Source: Azorinus chamasolen
Lineage: Eukaryota; Mollusca; Bivalvia; Cardiida; Solecurtidae
Direction: 5' to 3'
Length of the DNA stretch: 64,000 nucleotides
Assembly: GCA_963576725.1 (NCBI GenBank)
Contig: OY755241.1
Location: 78,170,003-78,234,002 of the forward strand
The notes beneath the pieces were generated by a model that saw only the letters and a list, made by a program, of their open reading frames with translations, had not been told where the DNA came from and ran no database searches. Below, piece after piece: positions 43,537 through 54,805 of this stretch; positions within the stretch are counted from its first letter, which is position 1, and each line of letters opens with the position of its first letter. The translations under genes were made by a program, and so were the position numbers.

Positions 43537-43895
43537 TTAGCTCACCAGAGCACAAAGTGCTCAGGGTGAGCTTTTGTGATCACCTGATGTCCGTCGTCGT
43601 CCGTCGTCCGTCGTTCGTCGTCCGTCGTCAACAATTTGAACCTTTAAAAATCTTCTCCTCTGAATCTATAGGGTGCTCAGCTTTCATCTTTGGCACATAG
43701 CTTCACCTATAGGTCCTTTACAAAAGTTATATAAATTATGTCCCTGGAGTCAAAATTGGCCCCACCCTGGGGGTGTCAAGTTTTCAATAGAAACATATAG
43801 TGAAACTTTGAAAATCTTCTTCTCTGAAACTGGAAGGTTCTCAGCTTTGATATTTGGCACATAGCATCATCTATAGGTCCTCTACAAAAGTTATA
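43537..43895 (+). mobile_element. Pearl-like element, AGCTCACC type, 3'-truncated
   Basis: AGCTCACCAGAGCAC hairpin, CCGTCGTCGTCCGTCGTCCG, then two core units ending abruptly at CTACAAAAGTTATACAAG. Confidence 0.7.
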
Positions 43896-43989
43896 CAAGA
43901 AAACCATTGATGCAAAGCATCAAAGGCGCGGATTACTGAATAAAAATCAAACGTGTTTTATATATAAAAAAATGTTTGTATTACGAATT

Positions 43990-45329
43990 ACGGTCGTTTC
44001 GTCAAAATGCCAGTTCGTCAAAAAGGCGATATATAGTTTTGACGAAAGACGTTTCGTCAAAAAGGATATATTACCTGATATATATGACTAGTATTTCAAT
44101 AAATCTGTTAAATGTATGTGTTATTTTGGTGAATTAATATAACCAGAAAAATTAACTGATCCCCAAATTATATAGGGCTGTGAGTAATTCTCGAACAACA
44201 AACAATTTTTTTGCGTATGCGGAACTATCGAGTTTGGAAATGATAGGACAGCACTTTAAATTTGTAATATACAAATTATGAAGATGAATCTTGGTACCGA
44301 TTTGTTGATTAATATGTTTAAAAGTTTTATCAAGTAATATATGTAAAGCAAAAAACAAATATTAATTACTCTATAAGTGTGCAAAAATTACACGTGTTAG
44401 TCTAATTGCTTTTTCACACCTACAAACCAATTAGCGACACGGGTTCGGCGGCACAAACTTTTATCAACACTTTATTGTGTAATTAATGTTAATCCCCCTT
44501 CCTAATCAGTCAGCACCGCTAGTGAAACTGGTGCGTGATCACGTTAAAGTGCCCTTTTCGGATTATGCAGAAAACTGACAAATGCCATCTTCTGCATGTA
44601 TAATATCACACTTCAAAAATGTATAGCCTTCAGTTTCCTATGTTATTGTCCTCGGCAAAATTGGTAAAAAATGTCATTATAAAATAGCACCGAATGTCCA
44701 ACAGTTTATGCAGATCTTATCTGCATCCAAACTATTTGCAACAATAATAATGCCTTTAAAATGGCTAACCTTCTGTTTACTAATTCAGTGTTGCCGTCTT
44801 CAATATTTCTCTGAGTTAATTATCGTGGATGTGCCATTAAATAGCCTCCGAGTGTCATCTGGATCTGAACTATTTGAAACAGTAATCACGAATTCGCCCG
44901 CACGCGTAGCGTGCATAAAGTATACGGTACTGTCGCATTCTTCATAAATTAATTAATTCTGAGTTAATCACTAAAAACATTCAATTCTGATCCAGATCTG
45001 ATATAGACCCAAACTATTTGAAACAGTAATCACGAATTGACCCGTAGCGTGCATAAAGTATACGGTACTGTCGCATTCTTCACTATGTCGCATTCTTTAC
45101 TATTTCTGAGTTAATTAAGAACCACAAAGCATATAGTTCTGATCCAGATCTCATCTAGATCCAAACTAAGGTTAATAGATCTAATACTATTGGTCATTTC
45201 GTCAAACTGTCAGTTCGTCAAAAAGGGGATATATAAATAAATTTGCTATATAATCCTTTTTGACGAAACGACAACCCCTTTTGTACTGTATAACCTTTTT
45301 GACGAACTGGCAGCTTGACGAAACGACCG
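43990..45329. mobile_element. Inverted-repeat element(s) with GGTCGTTTCGTCAA ends
   Basis: CGGTCGTTTCGTCAAAATGC, then CAGTTCGTCAAAAAGG and GACGTTTCGTCAAAAAGGAT at 43990-44075, are inverted at 45255-45329 (CCTTTTTGACGAAACGAC ... TTGACGAAACGACCG). A further copy in left orientation starts at 45191, giving a compact 139-bp element at 45191-45329. Either a 1.34-kb element has an internal copy of its end, or a compact MITE sits beside a solo end. Confidence 0.65.
44868..45085. repeat. Tandem duplication of a family B end
   Basis: ACTATTTGAAACAGTAATCA, then a GTAGCGTGCATAAAGTATAC and GGTACTGTCGCATTCTTCA stretch occurs at 44868-44943 and again at 45013-45083. Confidence 0.75.
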
Positions 45330-45339
45330 TCACCCTGTA

Positions 45340-46285
45340 TTACTCCTATGGATTTAGTAACACAACACAATTCTTCCATTTCACCATAAAGTATCCTTGA
45401 AACGTTCTAGTTATACAATAACTCTTCCAGTCTCACACTAGACACCTTATCCCCCACCTTGTTTAATATTCATGTAAGAAATAAAGGCATCATGAATATT
45501 TATAAGCTGATATTTTATAATCGCATATGCACAAAGATATCCGATTTCAAATCTGAACATATGTGCACAGCTTATTGCAGGTCTAAAGTTCGAACACTCA
45601 TTTCCGTAAAGAATGTGTTATCGTTTTCTGGATTACAGAATCGGCCGTCACGATTTTACCCCCGGATCTCTTACGTTTTAGGATGAATTTCACAGTTGTA
45701 TTGAATAGTTTTGCCATGTTGTGTATACATACTTTTCCAAATAAAATTATTATAAATTATTAATTATTATTATTATTATTAAAAACAGCAATTTCAGTCG
45801 GATTGCCATAGTAACCAACAGACGCTCTTCAGTTCCGTGCCTTTAGAAACTGTCATTTTAGTTGATTTTCCATCAAACTATCTTTACTAATTAAGCCCCG
45901 CCCCTGATTTAAACGGTTGTCATATAAGCGTATTGCCCGGAATAAGAAAGTTGTCGGTTCCGCAACATCTTAGTCATTTCCTCGGCTGTTGTCGTTGATG
46001 ACCCTTCCGCTGCGGTAATAGTGTTTTTATTAGCCCTGCCCTAGGAGAAACAATTTTCTAATATTTTCATTTCCAAAATACAAACAATTCAGCACTGAAA
46101 AAAAGTATGTCAACCTGTTTCCAACTATATAAAATTGTATTATTCCACACATGATGTTCTTTTATAATCATAAAGACAAATTAAAATTCACTCGCAATTC
46201 TTGATAAATCAGCCCTCCTACCAGTGACATTCCAATACCAGCGTTCCTATAATAGCGCGGGGCCTTCAGGCTCCCGCGCAATAAA
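45340..46285. other. No gene seen
   Basis: Mostly unique-looking sequence with a short (TTA)n run at about 45.76 kb. The 75-codon ORF at 45459-45686 has no recognisable motif. TTTAATATTCATGTAAGAAA and CATGAATATT recur near 62.78 kb, so part is repeat. Confidence 0.45.
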
Positions 46286-46640
46286 TCATGTCCCTGGGGT
46301 CAAAATTGGCCCCGCCCTAGTGGTGGCAAGTTTTCCGAAGCTGACTGCTGTTTAAACACTAGTATCTTCCTGGCAAAAACTACATGTCCCAGAGCTTAGA
46401 TATTTGGTGTATGGATCTACTTAGTTTACCTTTAAGAATTTTGTTAATATCATAGTTCTGAGGTTAAAATTGGTCCTGCCCTTTGGGTTATACTTTAAAA
46501 TAGGCTTTTTCACTTCACAAACTGCGGCTAAAGGTTTCTCCTCCAACCCAGTCCACTGAGACTGACCTAGTTCCAGTGGTTTTACCCTTAGTCTAATCAG
46601 TAGAGTAGAAATTGTGTTTAGCCAAATAAATAACAAACAC
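46286..46640 (+). repeat. Pearl-like core fragment (AGCTCACC type)
   Basis: AATCATGTCCCTGGGGTCAA, CCGCCCTAGTGGTGGCAAG, then CATGTCCCAGAGCTTAGATA, matching 12.64-12.96 and 15.84-16.2 kb. Confidence 0.6.
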
Positions 46641-46916
46641 TCATTTTAGATGGAGAAAACTAAGTGGATAATTCTCAAAATGCTCTTTGCATATCTATGT
46701 CCTGCATTAAGCTCTCAGATATCAATATAGAGTCTTATCAGTATATCTTTTGTGAAGTTTAGCTGAATACAAGTCAAGTGTTCTATGCTGTAGCATTCTT
46801 TATCAGTATTATAGTTGTTTCAGAATTGTTGTCTGCTTGTCTAAGATTGTTCACATTGTTTTTTAATACATGTCAATCTTACAATTAACTCTCTTGTACA
46901 AAACAATTATGAAGTA

Positions 46917-46985
46917 CAATATTGGATTCTGATCTGACACATATGTAATTTGAAGTTACATATGCGTCAGATCAGAATCCAAACT
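46917..46985. repeat. Palindrome of family B type
   Basis: TTGGATTCTGATCTGACACA with TATGTAA, inverted after a 7-base loop as TTACATATGCGTCAGATCAGAATCCAA (one mismatch). Confidence 0.8.
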
Positions 46986-47069
46986 GTGCTAGGTCTCCCT
47001 TTGCACTTTTGATAACAACTGGGATGCCTCCCTTCTGGGTAGACAGCTGATACTATTGCACAGACAACC

Positions 47070-47180
47070 CTTTACTCCAAAATTATGCATTTCTGCACCA
47101 TTGCAAACAGAGTAGACCCAGATTAGATGGCTCATTTAGTAGCCATATGATCAATCTGCTCTGTTTACTTATGATATTAT
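47070..47180 (+). repeat. MITE family A, left part
   Basis: CAACCCTTTACTCCAAAATT, ATTGCAAACAGAGTAGACCC, core partly lost, AATCTGCTCTGTTTAC. It resembles 16931-17040 and is likewise followed by a second family A copy. Confidence 0.7.
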
Positions 47181-47249
47181 ATAGTGCAAATTGCATTAAA
47201 TTATTTCCATTTTTGTGTACAATATACAATGTACTTATAATATGTTTAC

Positions 47250-47491
47250 TTAACCCATTCCCTCATATAAATGCCTTTTCATGCATTTGCAAACACAGCA
47301 GACCCAGATCAGGCGGCTCCTTTAGCAGCTGTCTAAATAGGGTCTACTCTGTTTGTTAATGGAATTTGAAAGATGTTTTTCATTACTTTCTTAAATGGCT
47401 ACACTTTCTATTTTTCATTATAACTATTTTGTCCATGAACATTCAGTAGGTATTGAAATTTTGAATAAACATAGAACAGTGGAAGGGTTAA
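47250..47491 (+). repeat. TTAA-bounded MITE, family A
   Basis: TTAACCCATTCCCTCATATA ... ACAGTGGAAGGGTTAA with core CAGATCAGGCGGCTCC / AGCAGCTGTC. Together with 47070-47180 it parallels 16931-17352, so the pair was probably duplicated as a block. Confidence 0.85.
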
Positions 47492-47544
47492 AAATAAGTT
47501 AAGATATGAATAATAATATGAACTCATGTATCATCATCTTCAGG

Positions 47545-47860
47545 TCCTTTACAAAAGTTATATTAATTATGGCCCTGGGGTCAAAATTGGCCCCGCCCCA
47601 GGGGTGGGTAGTTTTCAGTAGAAACATATAGAGCAAACTTTGAAAATCTTATGAAACTGAAAGGTGCTCAGCTTTCATATTTGGCTCATAGCATCATGTC
47701 TAAGTCCTCTACAAAAGTTATATAAATTATGCCCCTGGGGTCAAAATTGGCCCGCCCCAGGGCCGGCTAGTTTTCTATAGAAACATATAGTGAAAACTTT
47801 GAAAATCTTCTCCTCTGATAGTCTGGTGAGCGCTTCAGGGCCATTCTGGCCCTCTTGTTA
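47545..47860 (+). repeat. Pearl-like element, 3' part (AGCTCACC type)
   Basis: Two core units, then TCTGGTGAGCGCTTCAGGG, the hairpin AGGGCCATTCTGGCCCT and CTTGTT. Confidence 0.75.
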
Positions 47861-48288
47861 ATATCTTCATGTTTCTGTATGTACATGTTCATATTGATGA
47901 TAGGTGTTCTGACAAGTAGCCAGGTGGGGGTATTCATTAGCCTGTGGCTTACAGTTCTAGTTGTATTTGCTGCAAATGTTTTTCGTGACAAAATCTGGGT
48001 CAAGTTAAAAGATGGGTCATGTGGGGGTCAATAAGTTGGTCACTAGGTTAGATCATTATAGAAAAATCATGTGAACACACTAGATGTTACAGAGTTTATA
48101 CTCTAGCATCTACAATTTAAAATTGATTTCAGTGAAACTTTGACAACTATACATGTATAAATATATGACTATAAATTTTCAGATGACTTTGGTTATGGAT
48201 GAAATCCAAATGTAAAACTGTTTGGTTAATATACTCAGATGATCAATTATTACAATATCAGGGCCATCATGACCCTCTGGCACAACAT

Positions 48289-48556
48289 GCCAAGGTGAGC
48301 TACCAGGTATTGTGATCGCCCTTTGTTCAGGGGCTTCAGTCGTCCGCTGTGTGTGTCAAACTTTTTCTTAAAACATCTGCTTCTAAACTACTGGTTGGAT
48401 TTTTACCAAAATTGGCAGAAATTATCCTTGGGTCATGGTCTACTAAAATTCTGAGTAAGGATTTTAACTCGACTACGCATTTTTACAGAATTACCCTCCT
48501 TTGTTGACTTAGAAAAAACAGACATGAGTGGCATCCACTAGTGCTGCTCTTGTTAT
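48289..48556 (+). mobile_element. Short pearl-like element, GGTGAGCTACC type
   Basis: Starts GGTGAGCTACCAGGTATTGT and contains GTCGTCCGCTGTGTGTGTC. Ends CAGACATGAGTGGCATCCAC, then TAGTGCTGCTCTTGTT. Confidence 0.55.
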
Positions 48557-49463
48557 AGAAATGTTTTATTTAAGACTGACGCTTTTTAAGATCTTTGTGA
48601 AATTTTTTCAACATTGACTTAGGTGAGCATTTTTTTATCAGGAAAATAAAGGATTTCTTAATAAATTATTGTCACTGGTGTTCAGAGATCTAAAGCCTAC
48701 AGTAGAGCAGTAGATCAAGATAGCTAAAATAATTTTAATAAAGAAATCCTGCAATGTTCCTTGGAACTTGGGAAGAAATAATTAATTGAGGCTATATAAG
48801 CAGGAAGAGGTGAGCTTTTCTGAATGTGCTTTGTCCACCATCAAAGTGGGTCATAAAATATTCCTTTCAGCCAGATCATCATAAAACTTAATCAGATTAA
48901 TCATCTTGAAATTTAGATTGTGTCACAAAATAACTCAGTAGGCCAACTTATACAAAAAACTTGTGAACTTTCTGAAGGACACATTATCAGCTGAATCTTC
49001 ACGATAGGTGTAGTAACATTTTGATCAAATTCATATATATGTGGGTCTTATCTGGTCTAGGTCAGTGTTTTTGGTTGAAGGATCTAGAGCCATTAAGGTC
49101 CACCTGTCAACATTTACCTTGTTTCATAAAATTGCAGACTTGCACTTCAAGAGCTGTCCACATCCTCACTATTTGAAGGAAATGATGACTTTCCTATGAT
49201 ATCAGGAGGCTGGGAAAAAAATGAGTACCATTTAGCTGGATAGATTGTGGCCATGTCTGTTGCTCATGAGGGCCCAGGCCTGTTATTCTTAGATTAAACG
49301 CTCAGCAGATTGATGCTTGGGATACACCCTGACCTCTATGCATTTGACCTACGGAAGCTGCCAAATGGGGAATCAAGACTCATTCTTGGTCAGGTAATCA
49401 CATACATCCATGTATATACATGTATCTTACTTAAAAGGTGTACTGACTATATCATTGGTATTC

Positions 49464-49622
49464 AGTAAGGACCCTCTATTACGACCACTAACCCAGATTG
49501 ATATTATTAAATATTATAAGGCAGGTGACTGCTTCAACAAAAAAGAAAGTAAAGCATAAAACTCCTAAAGGAGTGTTCTGCTTAGCTTTCTTCTTTCTTT
49601 AAGTGGTCACCTGCCTATAATA
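49464..49622. repeat. Family D element
   Basis: AGTAAGGACCCTCTATTACG, AAGGCAGGTGACTGCTTCAA inverted as TTTAAGTGGTCACCTGCCTA. AAACTCCTAAAGGAGTGTTCTGC lies in the middle. It lies in the apparent intron of the HECT-like relic. Confidence 0.65.
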
Positions 49623-49640
49623 CTGCCAATTTGTGTTCTT

Positions 49641-49970
49641 TTTAGCTCGCCACACTATTTATAATGTCCAGGTGAGCTTATGCTGTCACATACCCAGTCA
49701 TTGGCATCAGCGCTGGCACAACTTCAAATGCTTATGCACCTAGACGATTCCTTTGTAAAATATTTGCTTTAGTTTAGTTATGGGCAATAGCACTACAGCT
49801 TTGTCACACAACTTTACATACTTATTTATCTGGATGATTACAGCATGTTTCATCTCAGTTTGGTAACCTTAACCTTTGATCTTATCTCTGTAGTCTACAC
49901 TATGTATTGCATTTTGGGTCACAAAACTTCATATGCTAATGTACCTCAATGAGTAAAGTGTATTGAATTG
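49641..49970 (+). mobile_element. Pearl-like element, AGCTCGCCAC type (partial)
   Basis: TTTTTAGCTCGCCACACTAT ... GTCCAGGTGAGCTTATGCTG, followed by two to three diverged units (CACAACTT-AAATGCTTATG; ACCTAGACGATT; GGATGATTACAGCATG). No 3' hairpin end recognised. Confidence 0.5.
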
Positions 49971-50296
49971 TTCTTTGTTGACTATAACTTTTGACCTGAC
50001 CCACTGTGACCTAGCTTTAGCTTCGACATTCTCAAAAATAACATGTACAATACCAACAAAACTTAGGATACATAATGTATCAAGTCAAATAAACATGCAG
50101 AATTAAAGTGGGGACAGATGAGACATGAATTCTGCATAATTCTTTTTGTGTAACCTAATGTAAGCAGAGATGACATTTAGGGATAACTGTCTGGCTGTCC
50201 ATCTATCTCTCATTCTTTTCCTGGCATTCTTCTCTTGTCTACAACACATGTTCTAATGCTTCTGTTCATTTGTGGAAAGATATTGCTGTACAGCAA

Positions 50297-50546
50297 TTAA
50301 CCCTTCTCTTGCTGAATTTTAAAGTACATTTCTCCTTCTTTACCCATGCCCTGTTGTATAATTACATATATCTTCACTGTGTACAAGTATTTCGCTGTGC
50401 AATCACTGCTGTGGAATGCACTGGTTGCACAATCAACTTGTAAATAGTGCGGACTCTGATGAGACAGCTCCTGTAGGAGCTGTCTCATCTGGGTCTTCAC
50501 TATTTACTGGTAGGTATATTGACGGGAATAGCAAGCGAAGGGTTAA
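50297..50546 (+). repeat. TTAA-bounded MITE, family C (second copy)
   Basis: TTAACCCTTCTCTTGCT ... AATAGCAAGCGAAGGGTTAA. Nearly identical along its length to 21957-22206, including GAGACAGCTCCTGTAGGAGC. Confidence 0.9.
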
Positions 50547-50774
50547 AACATGTTCTGAGTAACACCATTCTTGTTATAATGTAATAACAACTATTGTGAT
50601 ATAACCTGTCTGTTAAAACACTATGGATATTGCAGTTAAAGAACATAGAAAAACAACAGGATGTTGACAGGTTTCTGACAGAACATGGTGACTGGATGAT
50701 TGACCAAGGTTATTTTGGCTGGAGGATGAAAATAGAGGACAAAAAGGAAGTGTACGAGTCTGCTGAAACAAATC

Positions 50775-50776
<2 letters not shown>

Positions 50777-50814
<38 letters not shown>
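50777..50814. repeat. (TA)n microsatellite
   Basis: About nineteen TA dinucleotides immediately after the second HECT-like coding piece. Confidence 0.95.
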
Positions 50815-50815
<1 letters not shown>

Positions 50816-51089
50816 TAAGAGACATGGTCACTTACGAGGTTTGTGTCTAAATTTCGCCTTGTTGAGAGGTTGTATATACGTACGGGGTATATATAGAACC
50901 CCCCAAAAATGAGTGCTATATCTATGCATAAAAATGACTTTTAAAGAAAAATAACCTCATTCTCATAACAAGGTTTCATATCGAAATTCTATTTGGATTG
51001 TCTCCCTTTGATAGGTATCCGCCATTTTAGACTGTGTTTAAAATGTGTCAATTATATACCCCATATCTGTGGTAAAAATTGAGAACCAG

Positions 51090-51176
51090 TCTAGAAATGT
51101 ATATTACACCCCGTAACATATTATAGCCTGAGCTGTATATTACACCCCATAGCATGTATATGGGGTGTAATATATA
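51090..51176. repeat. Hairpin with TATTACACCCCAT arms
   Basis: ATATTACACCCCATA and TATGGGGTGTAATAT (51135-51175) are perfectly inverted with a short loop. A third copy of TATATTACACCCC lies just upstream at about 51100. Confidence 0.8.
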
Positions 51177-51179
51177 GTT

Positions 51180-53130
51180 TAAGTATTTTTTGATATTATG
51201 TCTTTATCTTTTAAACTGACTCGTTCTGTTTCACGGAAATTGCCAGGTTTTTAAGAGCAGCTCTTTATCGACCGACAGTGTACCCCCACTCCAGGGTACT
51301 GGAGCCCTTACCTATTTGCTCGCATATTCAGTTTAGTCCAGTGGAGAAATGCGTGCCTATCAAAGATTTTACAATGTTAGGTCAAAGGAGCCCATCTATC
51401 GGGGTGAAAACTTCGCGGGAGAGGTGGGGTAATTACCCCGGTCTCCAATAGTAGAGCGCATGGACCCCGGCGTTACATAACCTCACTCTTATCACAATCA
51501 AGCCATTGACAACTATGGGAAATGCGAATTTAACCAATGATTATATCAGTTATTATGATTTCGCACATCGAAAAAGGCAGAATAAGTTGACAAATTTTCA
51601 AAGCGGATGGTAAGTTTTTACGGTTATTGGGAGTTTGTAAAGATTAAAAAGACGTATTTTTCTTATTAGAATTAAACCCCTTCCTTTACAACGCACCCAC
51701 ATACTCAACCTGGAAACGGTTGTTAGGTTGCCACCACAACTATTTAAACGATCACTTACCTATGATTTATCCATGAAATTTATAATATTAGATTAACATA
51801 AGAGAGTGGAGGAAGTAGATCTAGATCTACAACCAAGAGAATAGTGTGAACCGCCAAAATCCATAAGCAGTGAATCTAATGATCTTAGGAAACGAACATC
51901 ATGTGAGGTTCTGCAGATCTTGATCTATCTACATATACATGTATACAGATTAAGAACACAAAATTGTATTTGGCAACCTCAAGTTTAGTTTGTATTTAAG
52001 GGATTATTGGTAAACTTTTCAATAGAAGGATATAGGTCTACACAGGTCAATTCGAATATCATGAATTTATGTACAGTAAATGCACTTGTTTTGCTGAATA
52101 TATATATTATTGCCTTTACAATGTGCATTCATGGCGTAACCGTGGATTATGCAATGACTCCAAATAAATCAAAATTTGAAATCTGAAGCAACGTAATTGC
52201 AATTTTAGAATTTGAAAAAGTTACATTCACTTTTCTTTATTCTATAACAGGGGCCGCTTATATAACTAGTGCAGTTTTCCCCTAAAATTTACAATATATT
52301 TGATATTTTGTTTCCCTTTACTTAAATGCCGATGTAATTGTTCCCTAGAATGATAGACCCGGCCCAGAGTACAAGCGTAAATATATAATTGCAGTATGTC
52401 AAATCACTTAGCAATACAAAGGCATATGATCTTTGAGCTCAGCTATCAAAAACCTTGACTGGGATATGGCGCCTATGATATCTTACTTAAGGACACCAGA
52501 GTTGGTGCGTATGCTCATCTTAACATTGCGAAGTGTGAATCCTATACATATGTCTATCACCTTGTCCTTCCCATGAGAGCTTGGAATCGCCATGGAAATT
52601 GTTTCACGATACTATCGTGACAAGTGTTAAAAATCGGTTTCGAATGTACTGTTGATAATTGGTTCCGCCCAAGTTACTAAATACAGATAGTACAATCGAT
52701 TTGGTCAGCATGCAAGCGTATTAAATTTATTGTTACATTGAATAACATACGAATTTGTCGAACGTCTCAGTGGCACAATTGTTTCGATAGTGTTTCAGTG
52801 GTGCTTTTAGGTCAGTTTTGGGTCAACGTTCGGCCCAAGTCCCTTTCTGAAACATATTTACTTATATTTCCCCTTATTATCTCCAAATTTCCCCTCCCAG
52901 ATTTGTCAAACAATTAAAAATGTTTAATCGAAGAAATAAAATGATAATGCAAACCTGCATGAGAAGATCTGGAATATGAAAGTCAACTCCGATTACATCT
53001 ATTGTGAAGTATTATATAATATTTTACACAATATAAACTTTTTAACACTTAAACCTATCAGGCCATTTTGTGCAATATTTTTCTACTTCATGTGTCCTTC
53101 CAAGCAGTCTGACCTTGGCCTATGCTCATT
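51180..53130. other. No gene or repeat family recognised
   Basis: About 2 kb of mixed-composition, apparently unique sequence. No ORF of note, no convincing splice-bounded exon and no known repeat. It may be intronic or intergenic. Confidence 0.45.
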
Positions 53131-53725
53131 CAAGTACGCTGCCATACATCGATGAACGTTCTCATACGTAGAGGTCGGAAATAATGTTTGATCATGTTAA
53201 AAAAATTCAGCGTATATGAGCGTATGAGTTATAAATATTACGCACACGCTCACCATGCGCTAGGCACACGTTGAATACGCTAGAGTGTCGTAAAAGGCAT
53301 GCCACTTATAAGTCAAATACGCTTTACATATGGTGGCATGAAGGTGGCTAGTAGAGTTATCATATGGATATATCAGCAACTTATTTGTAACGTTATTCTG
53401 ACGAACGACTAACGTATCTAACGTATTCCTGGCGATTCATACGCTACTCAAACGCTCACATGCGCCAAGCATGTGTTACTCGTATGCCCGCATGCGCTAC
53501 TTTTATGCTGCTATACAATGGCGGTGACATGTTGACATACGCTCGTATACGTTCCCATGTGCTGCCTATACGCCAGATATACGGTTCACATATGCTATTC
53601 ATACACTGCTAATACGTTCATCGAATATATAGTGGTTGTAATTTCGGGTTCATACGCTCAAAATTCGTGCGTATGGCCAGGTCTTTCGAAACCTTTCGTA
53701 CGTAGTTTATACGTTCAACTTATAC
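53130..53725. repeat. TACGCT / CATACG-rich degenerate tract
   Basis: TACGCT occurs at least seven times and CATGCGC at least three times, with CGTATG or CATACG between them, in about 590 bp at irregular 10-60 base spacing. No fixed unit is clear. It may be an old, heavily mutated minisatellite. Confidence 0.5.
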
Positions 53726-54695
53726 ACTAGTGTGATAGGGCAATTACGAACATCACATTTGATGTGTAAGAACATCTTTTCTTTTGCAGACCTTCATATA
53801 TCCCACTCTTACGTATGTGACACTGCCTAGGTATACTTTCGTCTTGTAGGCGGCACATATTTTTAGACAAAAAACTAATTCCAACGCTAAACAGGTAATT
53901 GGGGGGGGGGGATAAAAACAACTTGTTTTATTTTGGATAGAGAGTATTAAAATGTACAATTATATCATATACTTTCTGATTCCGCCAATGGGACGTATAC
54001 GTTTGCGAGGTCTATAAATCGTTGCTTTGAGTCATTTTGCGGATTTCATATAAAGATCGTTCATTAGTTACTGTATATAATATCTAATCTGCATGCGGGA
54101 TGTATATGTTTGTGAGGTCTATAAATAATTGCTTTGATTGCAGAACTTCATGTATTCCACTCTTACGTATGTGACGTTGTCTAATTATACTTTCATCTTG
54201 TAGGCGGCACATATATTTAGACAAAAAACTAATCACAACGCAAGCAGGTAACTGCTCTTTTTCTGCATCACTCAGTGTGAAACACTATTTAATGGTTTCT
54301 CAAACAGAATGGATGTTATTGGAAGTTATGAGAAAGCAACTTACATATTGGAAACTAACTAATTAAGTTAAAGTCATTCCTCCAAGCTTTTATTTAAAAC
54401 AGAAACTTGTTTTATTTTGGATAGAGAATAGTAACATGCAAGAGTATATATACTTTCTGATTCCGCCAATGGGGCGTATATGTTTGCGAGGTCTATAAAT
54501 CATTGCCTTTAGTCATTTTGTCGATTTTAGATAGAGACGGTTCAGCAGTTACTGTATATAATATTTTAGAATGCATGTGAGGTGTATACGTTTTGAGGTT
54601 TATAAATAATTATTATGAATGTAAATAGAGAACATCTATAGCCGTGTGCATGGTGTATGATTATATTGGCGAAGTCTACAAGTAATAGCTTTGAT

Positions 54696-54805
54696 TTAAC
54701 CCTATCCCTCATATAACGTGTTTCCGGCATTGAAAAAGAGAGTAGACCCAGACCAGCGAGCTCCTGTTGGAGCTGTCTTATCAGGGTCTGTTCTGTTTGT
54801 CACCA
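54696..54805 (+). repeat. MITE family A, left part
   Basis: TTAACCCTATCCCTCATATA, GCATTGAAAAAGAGAGTAGA, core GAGCTCCTGTTGGAGCTGTC, TCTGTTCTGTTTG. It shares the unusual GAAAAAGAGAG variant with 56161-56275. Confidence 0.75.

Larger units (their letters stand above)
49138..50776 (+). pseudogene. Decayed exons resembling G2E3-like / HECT-type E3 ligase protein
   Basis: The first piece, 49138-49393, follows the acceptor AAATTGCAG. It reads LALQELSTSSLFEGNDDFPM, GGWEKNEYHLAG, stop (TAG 49241-49243), IVAMSVAHEGPGLLFL, stop (TAA 49295-49297), then in another frame PDLYAFDLRKLPNGESRLIL before CAG|GTAATC. The second piece starts at 50636 after ATATTGCAG with LKNIEKQQDVDRFLTEHGDW, MIDQGYFGWRMKIEDKKEVY. 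It runs into a TA microsatellite with no clear donor. The pattern F-G, Y-(L/H)AG, IA-S-HGGPG is what I recall from the HECT-like region of the invertebrate 'G2/M phase-specific E3 ubiquitin-protein ligase-like' family, which is expanded in bivalves. Two stops and a frame change indicate a pseudogene or relic copy. No catalytic HECT cysteine region is visible. Family assignment is from motif memory and could be wrong. Confidence 0.5.

Noticed and set aside
45459..45686. 75-codon ORF at 45.5 kb as a gene
   Set aside because: No family motif or splice signal, and part of the sequence recurs at 62.8 kb.
49241..49243. TAG read-through in the HECT-like piece
   Set aside because: A second stop and a frame change follow within 100 bases, so simple decay is the better explanation.
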